A program made the position numbers and the translations under genes. A DNA stretch of 7,893 nt from Porphyrobacter sp. UBA7686 (GTDB taxonomy: Bacteria; Pseudomonadota; Alphaproteobacteria; Sphingomonadales; Sphingomonadaceae): assembly GCA_002482865.1 (NCBI GenBank), contig DLGU01000148.1:12900-20792 (forward strand). The letters run 5' to 3'. The notes under the pieces were generated by a model. The model was given only the letters and a program-made list of their open reading frames with translations, did no database searches and was not told the DNA's origin. Positions 1-5,741 of this stretch are shown piece by piece (within the stretch, counting starts at the first letter, position 1; the number at the start of each line of letters is the position of its first letter).

Positions 1-446
1 CGCGCATCCTGAAGCCACGCCCCGCGGGACTTTTCCGCCCAGAAGGTCTGATCGGTGATCGGTTGATAGACCACACCAGCAACCACATCGCCCCAGCCCT
101 TCCCGTCCGCGCGCGGTTCTTGCGCGGCGATGGAGATGGCGAAGTGCGGAATGCCGTGGAGGAAGTTGCTGGTGCCGTCGAGCGGATCGACGATCCAGCG
201 CGGCATGCCCGGATCGCCCTCGATCACGCCTGCCTCTTCCATGACGAAGCCCCAGCCCGGACGGGCTGCGAGCAGTTCGTCATAGAGTGTGCGTTCGGCG
301 CGGATATCGGCCTTGCTGACGAAATCGGCCGGGCCCTTGCGGCTGACCTGAAGGTGTTCGACTTCGCCGAAATCGCGCCGCAAACGCCCGCCCGCTTTAC
401 GCGCGGCGCGTTCCATCACGCGGATCAGGCCGGAAATAGCTGCCAT
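1..446 (-). CDS. suhB: Inositol monophosphatase family protein (SuhB-like), 3' end outside window
   Basis: The first 148 residues are visible; the C-terminal half lies beyond the left edge. The family hydrolyses inositol-1-phosphate and related sugar phosphates using Mg2+, is Li+-sensitive, and acts in the cytoplasm; in E. coli SuhB also joins ribosomal RNA antitermination. Seen here: the metal-binding pair E70-E71 in MEEAG, then the signature WIVDPLDGTSNF at about 84-95, with D87 and D90 as expected metal ligands, followed by HGIPHFAISIA and VVYQPITDQTFWAEK. The usual DGTTNF is DGTSNF here, a mild change. The ATG at 446 begins MAAISGLIRVMERAARKAG, matching the usual N-terminus. It starts 9 bases after the efp stop on the same strand, so the two are probably co-transcribed. 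I see no strong Shine-Dalgarno sequence. The family call is very secure; the substrate is less certain, since paralogues (HisN, CysQ) share these motifs. Confidence 0.93.
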   Translation of the reverse strand, partial: MAAISGLIRVMERAARKAGGRLRRDFGEVEHLQVSRKGPADFVSKADIRAERTLYDELLAARPGWGFVMEEAGVIEGDPGMPRWIVDPLDGTSNFLHGIPHFAISIAAQEPRADGKGWGDVVAGVVYQPITDQTFWAEKSRGAWLQDA

Positions 447-455
447 GATCTGTGC

Positions 456-1019
456 TCAGCTCGCCTTGCCGACATAGGCTTGCTCATACACATCGACGAT
501 GATGCGCGTGCCGCTGCCGATGTGTGGCGGGACCATGATGCGCACGCCGTTGTCGAGGATGGCCGGCTTGTAGCTGGACGAGGCGGTCTGGCCCTTCACC
601 ACGGCGTCAGCCTCAACAATGGTGGCTTCGATCTGCGAGGGCAGTTCGACCGAGATCGGCTTTTCGTCCCACAGCTCAAGGTTCACCTGCATCCCGTCCT
701 GAAGGAACGGGCGCGCATCGCCGAGCAGGTCGCCGGGCAGCGTGATCTGTTCGTAGGTGTCGTTATCCATGAAGACCAAGTCTTCGCCTTCGGCATACAG
801 GAACTGGAAGGGCTTGGTATCGAGCCGCACGCGCTCGATCGTATCGGCGCTGCGGAAGCGCACGTTGGTCTTGCGGCCATCTTGCAGGTTCTTCATTTCG
901 ACCTGCATGTAAGCCCCGCCCTTGCCGGGCTGCGTGTGCTGGATCTTGGCAACCTTCCAGATGCCTTTCTCATATTCCAGAATGTTGCCGGGGCGGATAT
1001 CGACGCCGCTGATCTTCAT
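456..1019 (-). CDS. efp: Elongation factor P
   Basis: EF-P (187 aa, against 188 in E. coli) binds between the ribosomal P and E sites and relieves stalling at polyproline stretches. The N-terminal KOW-like domain runs from [23 protein letters not shown] to the loop QPGKGGAY, where K33 is the position that carries a post-translational modification in many bacteria (K34 in E. coli). The middle OB domain and the C-terminal OB domain, ending [22 protein letters not shown], are complete. The ATG at 1019 is preferred because it gives the standard N-terminus; an upstream in-frame extension to about 1193 would add 58 residues with no family resemblance. An AAGAAGG ribosome-binding-like stretch lies about 11 bases upstream. 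The modification enzymes (EpmA/EpmB or EarP) are not in the window, so the modification state of K33 cannot be inferred. suhB follows after 9 bases. Confidence 0.97.
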   Translation of the reverse strand: MKISGVDIRPGNILEYEKGIWKVAKIQHTQPGKGGAYMQVEMKNLQDGRKTNVRFRSADTIERVRLDTKPFQFLYAEGEDLVFMDNDTYEQITLPGDLLGDARPFLQDGMQVNLELWDEKPISVELPSQIEATIVEADAVVKGQTASSSYKPAILDNGVRIMVPPHIGSGTRIIVDVYEQAYVGKAS

Positions 1020-1099
1020 GGGGCTGTGGGCCTTCTTACGTGGTGGAAAGAGCGTTGAGGCGCGCCGCCGCAAAGGCGCACGCCCGCAAATCATGCGCG

Positions 1100-1128
1100 C
1101 CCATAGCCGAGCGGACCCGTCCGGGCAA
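1100..1128 (-). promoter_or_regulatory. Candidate sigma70-type promoter for efp
   Basis: Within the 175-base divergent gap between efp and the plus-strand exported-protein gene, the minus strand carries TTGCCC (1128-1123), a 17-base spacer and TATGGG (1105-1100). This is a partial match to TTGACA/TATAAT (4 of 6 and 3 of 6) at ideal spacing, and would give a 5' leader of roughly 75 bases ahead of the efp ATG. In GC-rich DNA such matches arise by chance, so this is a weak proposal. I found no clear counterpart for the plus-strand gene. Confidence 0.25.
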
Positions 1129-1194
1129 GCGCGGGCAAAAGCCTCGTGAAAGACTTGGCCTTTCCGCGCGCCTGCTGGTAGAGGCGCGAGCATT

Positions 1195-1617
1195 ATGAAG
1201 ACCCGTTATGTGCTCCTGCTGATTGTCAGCGCCGCGGCTGCCGCTGCTTTCCTGCCGGGCGGTGCCCAAGGGCAAGACCGTAATGCGTCCCGGCCGCAAG
1301 GCCGTGCCGCCGCGCCTGCCAGCGGGATGCTCGGGATTCTTCAGCACGGCAACTGGCAATGCGCACTGCCGGGCGATGCCGGGGGCGAGGCCTTTGTCGA
1401 AGTGCCCGAAGAAGCCTTCCGGATCGGCACCGCCTCGAGCTATGTAAATCCCGAGGGCAACGGCATCTACCTGCTGCGCGGCACAGAGGTGGTCTTCACC
1501 CGCGGCCCCAAGAAGGACCAGCGGTTCCGGGTGCTGGGCGATAACACCTTGCAGAAGCTCAACGCGGACGGGAGCCTCAGCAGGCTGATCTGCACGCGGG
1601 TTGGCAACGGCAACTAG
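1195..1617 (+). CDS. Small exported protein of unknown function
   Basis: A 140-residue protein that I cannot assign to a named family. The N-terminus is a typical Sec signal peptide: MKTR, then a hydrophobic stretch (about residues 5-20), then PGGAQGQ with a likely signal peptidase I site near residue 24-26. A low-complexity Ala/Pro/Arg linker follows (27-43). The mature domain starts at about 45 ([17 protein letters not shown]) and ends [10 protein letters not shown]; it holds exactly two cysteines, C56 and C133, which could form a disulfide in the periplasm. There are no membrane segments or catalytic motifs that I recognise. A GAGG at 1181-1184 lies 10 bases before the ATG, a plausible ribosome-binding site. 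It is transcribed divergently from efp and converges on the P-loop gene. Codon use and high GC match the neighbours, so it looks like a resident gene. I believe homologues occur in other sphingomonads, but that is from memory. Confidence 0.85.
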   Translation: MKTRYVLLLIVSAAAAAAFLPGGAQGQDRNASRPQGRAAAPASGMLGILQHGNWQCALPGDAGGEAFVEVPEEAFRIGTASSYVNPEGNGIYLLRGTEVVFTRGPKKDQRFRVLGDNTLQKLNADGSLSRLICTRVGNGN

Positions 1618-1666
1618 GTTTGGGAAGCTGACGCGGCGGCGGGGATCATGCAGCCGGTGATCTCTA

Positions 1667-2653
1667 TCAAAGCGTTTGCTTCAGCGGGACCGATAGACCC
1701 GAAACACGGGCGAGTTCGCCGATCCACGCACCCACTTCGCGAATCTCATCTTCGGTGACTGCACTGCGCGATCGTTTGACATCGCGTGCTTCTTTGGTGG
1801 CGTAATCAGCCCCCGTTTTGGCGTCGGTGGCAAACACCGGGCCGTCCAGAATGGCGTTGATATCGCGCTTCTCTAACCCAAGTTCGAGATGCGCGGCTGA
1901 TGCTGCAAGAGTGGCGGCGCGGTCTTTATCGAAATGCGAGCTTTGCAGCACGGCGACGCGCGATGCGCCAATGTCGCGTTGGGACATTTCGAACCAATTT
2001 TGCATCAAGAGCCATCCCAGCGCAGCAACTTGCAGATCAGTCATGCCGGGAATCAGCGCTTCAAAAGCATCGACTTCGCCCGCGTAAGCAGCCGCGACGA
2101 GATAGGTTTGTCTGCCCCATTGGCGACCCAACAATCCCTTGCGCACAATCGCCCACAGGAACTCATCCAGGGTGTTGGTCAGCAGGACGGCCTGCACATC
2201 CTTGCGCGCCACCATGATCTTGGGGATCAGACGGTTCTGAAAATTGCTCGGCTTGATCACAATTGCCTCTCCCGGGCAATGTGGTCGCGACAAGAGGTCT
2301 ATGACCAAGGCGATCAGCTGGTCACCGGGATCGGTAAGACGGGAAAGACTGTTGAATATCTCCGGCTCGTTGAGGCCGAGGACCTTGCCCTCGACGACAA
2401 GCGCCCTGAGCAGCAGCGTGGACCGACAAAAGCCCGAATGGAAAATGAAGCTGACTGGCCCTGTTTGCAGGCGAGCGCCATGAAGGTCCTTGATCGACAC
2501 CCACTGTTGGTCCTTGCCCGTTTGATTGGCGAGGAACTCATGTTCATTCATTTCGTCGCGGGTAAGCCGGACAAACAGCATTTCTTTGCCAGACTGATCG
2601 ATCTGATGGGGGAGCCATTCAGGATTTGACAGAATCTGGTTAAGTGTAGCCAT
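1667..2653 (-). CDS. Sulfotransferase-like P-loop protein
   Basis: A 328-residue cytoplasmic protein with no signal peptide. Residues 68-81 (VSFIFHSGFCRSTLL) resemble the 5'-phosphosulfate loop of sulfotransferases: beta strand, HSGFCRST loop, then helix. The LGLNEPEIF segment (92-100) matches the conserved Glu-Pro seen after that helix in the same fold. GEAIVIKPSNFQNRL (128-142), the strand AVLLTN (155-160) and DLQVAALGWLLMQ (206-218) look like further core elements. It lacks a classical Walker A lysine (GxxxxGK[ST]), so a PAPS-type or divergent nucleotide site is more likely than a kinase. I choose the ATG at 2653 (MATLNQILSNPEWLP), which leaves 64 bases after thiE; a longer reading frame overlapping thiE gives an Arg-rich tail without family character. 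A good ribosome-binding site is lacking; GGCGGA abuts the ATG. The gene's GC is lower than its neighbours (hand-counted 60-base lines gave 47-60% here against 68% in a pgk line), hinting at different ancestry. Substrate unknown. Confidence 0.78.
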   Translation of the reverse strand: MATLNQILSNPEWLPHQIDQSGKEMLFVRLTRDEMNEHEFLANQTGKDQQWVSIKDLHGARLQTGPVSFIFHSGFCRSTLLLRALVVEGKVLGLNEPEIFNSLSRLTDPGDQLIALVIDLLSRPHCPGEAIVIKPSNFQNRLIPKIMVARKDVQAVLLTNTLDEFLWAIVRKGLLGRQWGRQTYLVAAAYAGEVDAFEALIPGMTDLQVAALGWLLMQNWFEMSQRDIGASRVAVLQSSHFDKDRAATLAASAAHLELGLEKRDINAILDGPVFATDAKTGADYATKEARDVKRSRSAVTEDEIREVGAWIGELARVSGLSVPLKQTL

Positions 2654-2717
2654 TCCGCCGTAGTATCGACCGGAAAGCTGGGCTGTGCAATGACGTTCCC
2701 AGAAGCGAACCCTCGCT

Positions 2718-3347
2718 TCAGCCGCGCATCGCCTTGGCGAATGCCTCAACGGCGGCAACCTCGTCCCCATTCCACACAGCGCCCGACACCGCGAGGAAAT
2801 CGGCACCCGCTTCGATCAGCGGCTTGCAATTGTCCGGCGTGATCCCGCCAATGGCGACGCAGGGGATTTCGAAGATCTGGGTCCACCATTGCAGCGTTTC
2901 CAAATCGGGCACTTCGGCGTCGGGACCCTTATCCTTGGTGGTAGAGGGATAGAACGCGCCGAAGGCGACGTAATCCGCCCCCGCCTCGCCCGCTTCCATC
3001 GCCATGTGGCGGCTGGCGTGGCAGGTGACGCCAATCTGCGCTTCGCGCCCCAGTTCTTCGCGCGCATCGCGCGGGGAGCCGTCGTCTTGGCCGAGATGCA
3101 CACCGTCGGCCTTCAACCGCTTGGCCAGCGACACCGAATCATTGACGATGAAGGCCACGTCATGCGCGGCGCAGATGGCTTGAAGCGGCTCGGCCAGCGC
3201 GGCGGCTTCATGGCTGTCGACTCCCTTCACCCGGAACTGGAACGCGGTGACGAGACCCTTCCCCGCCACCAACGCGCGTTCGAGCCGCTGGGGAAAGGTG
3301 CCGCCGACGTCGAGCGGGGAGATGAGATAAAGCTGTGTTTCGGTCAT
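2718..3347 (-). CDS. thiE: Thiamine phosphate synthase
   Basis: ThiE (209 aa) joins 4-amino-5-hydroxymethyl-2-methylpyrimidine diphosphate with a carboxythiazole phosphate to make thiamine phosphate in the cytoplasm. TIM-barrel landmarks appear in order: YLISP strand, QFRVKG (37-42, usually QLRxK), FIVNDSVSLAKRLKADGVHLG (66-86) with N69-D70, HLGQDD with D88/D89 for Mg2+, GVTCHAS (106-112), GADYVAFGAFYPSTTKD (123-139), VAIGGIT (164-170) and the phosphate-binding VSGAV (187-191). Length is normal. The GAFYPSTTK segment replaces the more common GPxFPTxTK, so the assignment is secure at family level while TenI-type relatives remain a minor alternative; the intact HLGQDD and STTK motifs favour true ThiE. 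No other thi gene lies in the window, and I find no TPP riboswitch in the 80 bases upstream. The start at 3347 gives a normal N-terminus, though its ribosome-binding site is weak. Confidence 0.92.
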   Translation of the reverse strand: MTETQLYLISPLDVGGTFPQRLERALVAGKGLVTAFQFRVKGVDSHEAAALAEPLQAICAAHDVAFIVNDSVSLAKRLKADGVHLGQDDGSPRDAREELGREAQIGVTCHASRHMAMEAGEAGADYVAFGAFYPSTTKDKGPDAEVPDLETLQWWTQIFEIPCVAIGGITPDNCKPLIEAGADFLAVSGAVWNGDEVAAVEAFAKAMRG

Positions 3348-3427
3348 GGCCGGAACCGCTAATCGCTCGCGGCGTCGCTGTCACCTGTTCAGCCGCCACT
3401 CAGGCATCGGCGCTTTAAATCGCGCGC

Positions 3428-3835
3428 ATGAACCATCGGCTCCGCGCCGCCCTGCCCCTTACCCTCGCCGCCGTGCTTGGTGCCTGCGCCGTCATCCCTG
3501 ACCGCGCCGGAGTGGAGAGCATTCCGCTGCCTCAGGGAAGCCCCGCCGCGCTGCTCCAGACCGTGAAGGTTGGCGATCTGACCGTAACCCCGCAGGAAGT
3601 GGTCGAAGATAGCCGTTGCCCGATCAACGCCCGCTGCATCTGGGCCGGACGGTTGGTGGTCCGCACCCGGATCGACGGCGCAGGCTGGCGCGACACGGCT
3701 GACCTGACGCTGGGCGAGCCCTTCGGCACGCATGGCACGGTGATTGCCCTCACCTCAGGCGAACCCGCGCCCGAAGCCGGAGCTGGACGCGAAACTGTCA
3801 AGGAGGAGTACCGCTTCACCTTCGAAGCGCGCTGA
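3428..3835 (+). CDS. Small lipoprotein with a DSRCP...CxWAG motif, function unknown
   Basis: A 135-residue predicted lipoprotein. MNHRLRAALPLTLAAVLGAC is a lipoprotein signal with lipobox L-G-A-C and lipidated C20. The mature part is a compact domain whose most striking segment is VVEDSRCPINARCIWAGR (58-75): two cysteines (C64, C70) five residues apart and framed by D61-S-R and W72-A-G. I recall this DSRCPxxxxCxWAG pattern from small bacterial lipoproteins and exported proteins of unknown role; the cysteines probably form a disulfide. The C-terminus (KEEYRFTFEAR) looks like a closing beta strand. It is divergent from thiE and its stop lies 3 bases from the aldolase stop on the other strand. 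I see no Shine-Dalgarno sequence; TTTAAAT lies just 8 bases before the ATG. Envelope location follows from the lipobox; whether it faces the periplasm or the surface cannot be told. Confidence 0.88.
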   Translation: MNHRLRAALPLTLAAVLGACAVIPDRAGVESIPLPQGSPAALLQTVKVGDLTVTPQEVVEDSRCPINARCIWAGRLVVRTRIDGAGWRDTADLTLGEPFGTHGTVIALTSGEPAPEAGAGRETVKEEYRFTFEAR

Positions 3836-3838
3836 GCC

Positions 3839-4723
3839 TCAGACGCTAGCGCTGGCGATCTTTTCAATCGCCTTGCCGAGCACGGTGTTGAATTCCGCAT
3901 CCGACTGGCCCTTGCGCAAATCCTGCAACAGCCCGCGGCTGAAGCTGGCGATCATCCCGGGGTTCTGGGCGAGGCGTGAACAGGCGTCGTCGGTCGAAAA
4001 CCCGCCCGACAACGCGACCACGCGCAGCACCTTGGGATGCTGCGTCAGCGGCGTGTAGAGACCGGCGGTGGCCGGGATCGACAGCTTCAGCATCACCTGC
4101 TGGCCTTCGGGCAGCGCGTCGAGGTACTTGAGGATTTCTGCGAGAAGAATCGCTTCACCCGCCGCACGGTCATCCGAGGTGATGTCATATTCCGGCTCGA
4201 TAATGGGCATAAGGCCCGCAGCGATGATCTGCGCGCCGACCTCGAATTGCTGAGCAACCACGGCGGCAATCCCGGCCGGATTGGCGGACTTGATGACCGA
4301 GCGCATTTTGGTGCCGAACATCCCCGCCGCCACTGACTTTTCGAGCAGCGCCGCCAATTTCACCATCGGCTTCATCAATTGTGCGCCGTCCGCTTCATCG
4401 GCGAGGCCTTCGTCGACCTTGATGAATGGCACGATCCCGCGTGCCTTCAACGCATCCCCGGTCGAGACGCCATCCACCACGCCATCCATGGTGCGCTCGA
4501 ACAAAATCGCGCCGATTACCTTGCCGCTGCCGAAGCAGGGCGAGGTGATGACGCGGGCGCGCATTGCGTGGATCTGCGCGAACATTTCCTCGTCACCCGA
4601 CCACTCAGCGTCATCGACCCCGTATCCGCGCAGCGCCTTGGGGGTAGAGCCACCTGACTGATCGAGCGCGGCAATGAACCCCTGTCCGGTGGCGATGCGC
4701 GTCGTCATTTCGAGGGTATTCAT
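3839..4723 (-). CDS. fda: Class I fructose-bisphosphate aldolase
   Basis: A 294-residue class I (Schiff-base) aldolase, which interconverts fructose 1,6-bisphosphate with dihydroxyacetone phosphate and glyceraldehyde 3-phosphate without a metal. It belongs to the compact bacterial type like the Staphylococcus aureus enzyme (about 296 aa). Visible signatures: ALDQSGGSTPKAL (19-31), ITSPCF (59-64), FGTKMRSVI with K139, PIIEPEYD with E176 as likely proton donor/acceptor, MLKLSIP with K213 as the expected Schiff-base lysine, ALSGGFS (237-243) and SFSRGL with R263 for phosphate binding. The ATG at 4723 gives MNTLEMTTRIATGQGFIAALDQ and is preceded by GGAGAAA about 10 bases upstream, a good ribosome-binding site; an upstream in-frame extension of 29 Arg/His-rich residues is rejected. 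It lies downstream of gap and pgk in the same orientation but 135 bases past the thioesterase gene, with a hairpin and a palindrome between, so it may have its own promoter. The symbol follows the S. aureus-type naming. Confidence 0.95.
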   Translation of the reverse strand: MNTLEMTTRIATGQGFIAALDQSGGSTPKALRGYGVDDAEWSGDEEMFAQIHAMRARVITSPCFGSGKVIGAILFERTMDGVVDGVSTGDALKARGIVPFIKVDEGLADEADGAQLMKPMVKLAALLEKSVAAGMFGTKMRSVIKSANPAGIAAVVAQQFEVGAQIIAAGLMPIIEPEYDITSDDRAAGEAILLAEILKYLDALPEGQQVMLKLSIPATAGLYTPLTQHPKVLRVVALSGGFSTDDACSRLAQNPGMIASFSRGLLQDLRKGQSDAEFNTVLGKAIEKIASASV

Positions 4724-4773
4724 GGCTGGCTTTCTCCGGTGCGAAGGTGGTCTGAGGTGGGGCCTGCTTGCGT

Positions 4774-4790
4774 CTATGCATAGGTATGCA
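4774..4790. promoter_or_regulatory. Operator-like overlapping palindromes upstream of the aldolase gene
   Basis: Two overlapping palindromes lie 51-67 bases upstream of the aldolase ATG. CTATGCATAG (4774-4783) is a perfect 10-base palindrome, and TGCATA-GG-TATGCA (4777-4790) is an inverted repeat with 6-base arms and a 2-base centre. They sit in the most AT-rich part of a GC-rich gap, where a promoter or a dimeric regulator site would be expected. I see no convincing -35/-10 pair around it. Regulator unknown; chance occurrence cannot be excluded. Confidence 0.35.
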
Positions 4791-4816
4791 CAAACCCGAT
4801 GACGCGCCATTAGCGA

Positions 4817-4845
4817 GCCGTCGCGGATGCTGCAACCGCGAAGGC
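4817..4845 (-). terminator. GC-rich hairpin after the thioesterase gene, possible terminator
   Basis: About 14 bases beyond the thioesterase stop on the minus strand, the arms GCC(g)TCGCGG (4817-4826) and CCGCGA(a)GGC (4836-4845) pair over 9 base pairs with one mismatch, around a 9-base loop. No T-run follows on the minus strand (TCGCTAATGG), so if it ends transcription it is not a canonical intrinsic terminator; it could instead be an mRNA 3'-end stabiliser or a partial terminator before the aldolase gene. Confidence 0.4.
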
Positions 4846-4858
4846 GGCCGCGATGCGA

Positions 4859-5311
4859 TCAGCGGCGGGTCAGGCGTCGGATGATGCCGGTGAAGCTCAG
4901 CGCGGGCTTGCCGTCGCCGGTGATGATCCCGCGCACGAAGATCGTCTTGCCGCCCCCGCGCGTGACCTCCCCCCGTGCCTCAACCAGCGCACCGTCCGCG
5001 ACCGAACCAAGGAAATCGCCGGCAAGGTTCAATGTGACAGCGTGGTCGCCGTTCAATTCGTCGGTTGCGATGGCGAACAGGGCAAAGTCGGCGAAGGTCA
5101 GCAGGCAGCCGCCATGCATGAAGCCGCCACCGTTCATGTGGCGCGGCTCGGCGCGAAAGGCGCTCACATAGGAGCCGTCCTGGTCACGCCGGTAGTAGAA
5201 CGGGCCGGAGCGCGTTTCGAACGGATCGCCTTGCCAATAGCGCCACCCGGCAAACTCGCCGCTCTCCATGACGCTCAACTGGCCGTAACTGGTTTCTACC
5301 GCTTCGCTCAT
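4859..5311 (-). CDS. PaaI-type hotdog-fold thioesterase family protein
   Basis: A 150-residue cytoplasmic protein of the hotdog-fold acyl-CoA thioesterase superfamily (4HBT/PaaI group), whose members hydrolyse acyl-CoA thioesters. The core motif is HMNGGGFMHGGCLLTFADFALFAIA (58-82): N60, H66-G67-G68 and, on the central helix, D75, the typical catalytic carboxylate position. HAVTLNLAGDFLG (90-102) is the following strand pair, and VEARGEVTRGGGKTIFVRGII (110-130) is the usual closing sheet. The ATG at 5311 is chosen because it sits 2 bases after the stop of the preceding gene with GGAAG about 8 bases upstream, a classic translational coupling arrangement; a longer frame would overlap that gene deeply. 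It is the last gene of the apparent gap-pgk transcript before a hairpin. Substrate unknown; a role in glycolysis is not implied by its sequence, only by its location. Confidence 0.9.
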   Translation of the reverse strand: MSEAVETSYGQLSVMESGEFAGWRYWQGDPFETRSGPFYYRRDQDGSYVSAFRAEPRHMNGGGFMHGGCLLTFADFALFAIATDELNGDHAVTLNLAGDFLGSVADGALVEARGEVTRGGGKTIFVRGIITGDGKPALSFTGIIRRLTRR

Positions 5312-5313
5312 CG

Positions 5314-5739
5314 CTACTTCCACAGTTGCAGGCGGCTGACAGCCGCTGCGATGCTGTCGTCCTGATCGAGCCGCGCGAGGCTGCGTTCGGCCAGCTTCCA
5401 CCCGCCGATCGTGCCCTTGCGCCACATGTCGGTGACCAGGAACCCGCCGCTCCAGACCTTCGGCCCGAACGCAAGTTCAAGCTCCGCTCCGGCCACGAAC
5501 CAGGCGCTTTTGCCATAGGGCCGCACGATCACTTCGCGGAAGGCGAAGCGGGTACATGCAAAACCGCGCTCCATCGCTGCGAGGAAGCTTGGGCGATCGA
5601 GCAGTTGCGGCGGAGAACTGCCAACCAGCAGCATGAAATCGCGGCCGGTGATCTTCTTCATCGCCTTCACATCGCCTGCTACCCAGGCGCGCATCGCGCC
5701 GAGTGCCAGCGCTTCGATCTCGGCTGTGACGTCAGCCAT
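5314..5739 (-). CDS. NTF2-like / DUF4440-type protein
   Basis: A 141-residue protein with the layout of the NTF2-like alpha+beta barrel (SnoaL/DUF4440 group). There is an N-terminal helix pair (EIEALALGAMRAWVAGDVKAMKKI, 8-30), then RDFMLLVGSSPPQLLDRPSFL (33-53), the hallmark strand-turn-helix of such proteins. Strands FREVIVRPYGKSAWFVAGAELEL (67-89) and GGFLVTDMWRKGTIGGWKLAERSLAR (98-123) follow; W114-K115-L116 is the terminal strand usual in the family. No signal peptide or membrane segment. The family includes ketosteroid-isomerase-like enzymes, polyketide cyclases and many ligand-binding proteins of unknown role, so no reaction can be named. The ATG at 5739 lies 2 bases after the pgk stop and the gene's own stop lies 2 bases before the thioesterase start, so pgk, this gene and the thioesterase gene are very likely one translationally coupled unit. 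Confidence 0.87.
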   Translation of the reverse strand: MADVTAEIEALALGAMRAWVAGDVKAMKKITGRDFMLLVGSSPPQLLDRPSFLAAMERGFACTRFAFREVIVRPYGKSAWFVAGAELELAFGPKVWSGGFLVTDMWRKGTIGGWKLAERSLARLDQDDSIAAAVSRLQLWK

Positions 5740-5741
5740 GA

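Noticed and set aside
63..1058. Long plus-strand open reading frame (331 codons) across suhB and efp
   Set aside because: It lies opposite two conserved genes with exact family motifs on the minus strand; long antisense frames are common in high-GC DNA and its protein has no recognisable character.
1020..1193. N-terminal extension of efp to an upstream ATG
   Set aside because: EF-P proteins begin at MKIS-like sequence and the 187-residue form is full length; the extension is Arg/Ala-rich non-family sequence and would consume the divergent promoter region.
1644..1662. GATCA...TGATC hairpin between convergent genes as a terminator
   Set aside because: The stem is only 5 base pairs and AT-rich, with no T-run on either strand.
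1934..2629. Plus-strand open reading frame (231 codons) opposite the P-loop gene
   Set aside because: The minus-strand protein has coherent fold motifs throughout; the antisense product does not.
2654..2806. N-terminal extension of the P-loop protein into thiE
   Set aside because: The added residues are Arg/Cys-rich with no family resemblance and would overlap the conserved thiE C-terminus.
3348..3427. TPP riboswitch ahead of thiE
   Set aside because: A fragment resembling CTGAG followed by GAAC occurs, but the conserved core pairs and the ordered CTGAGA / GAACCTGA elements are absent, and the gap is only 80 bases.
4724..4810. N-terminal extension of the aldolase by 29 residues
   Set aside because: The start at 4723 has a good GGAGAAA ribosome-binding site and gives the family N-terminus; the extension crosses the palindrome region.
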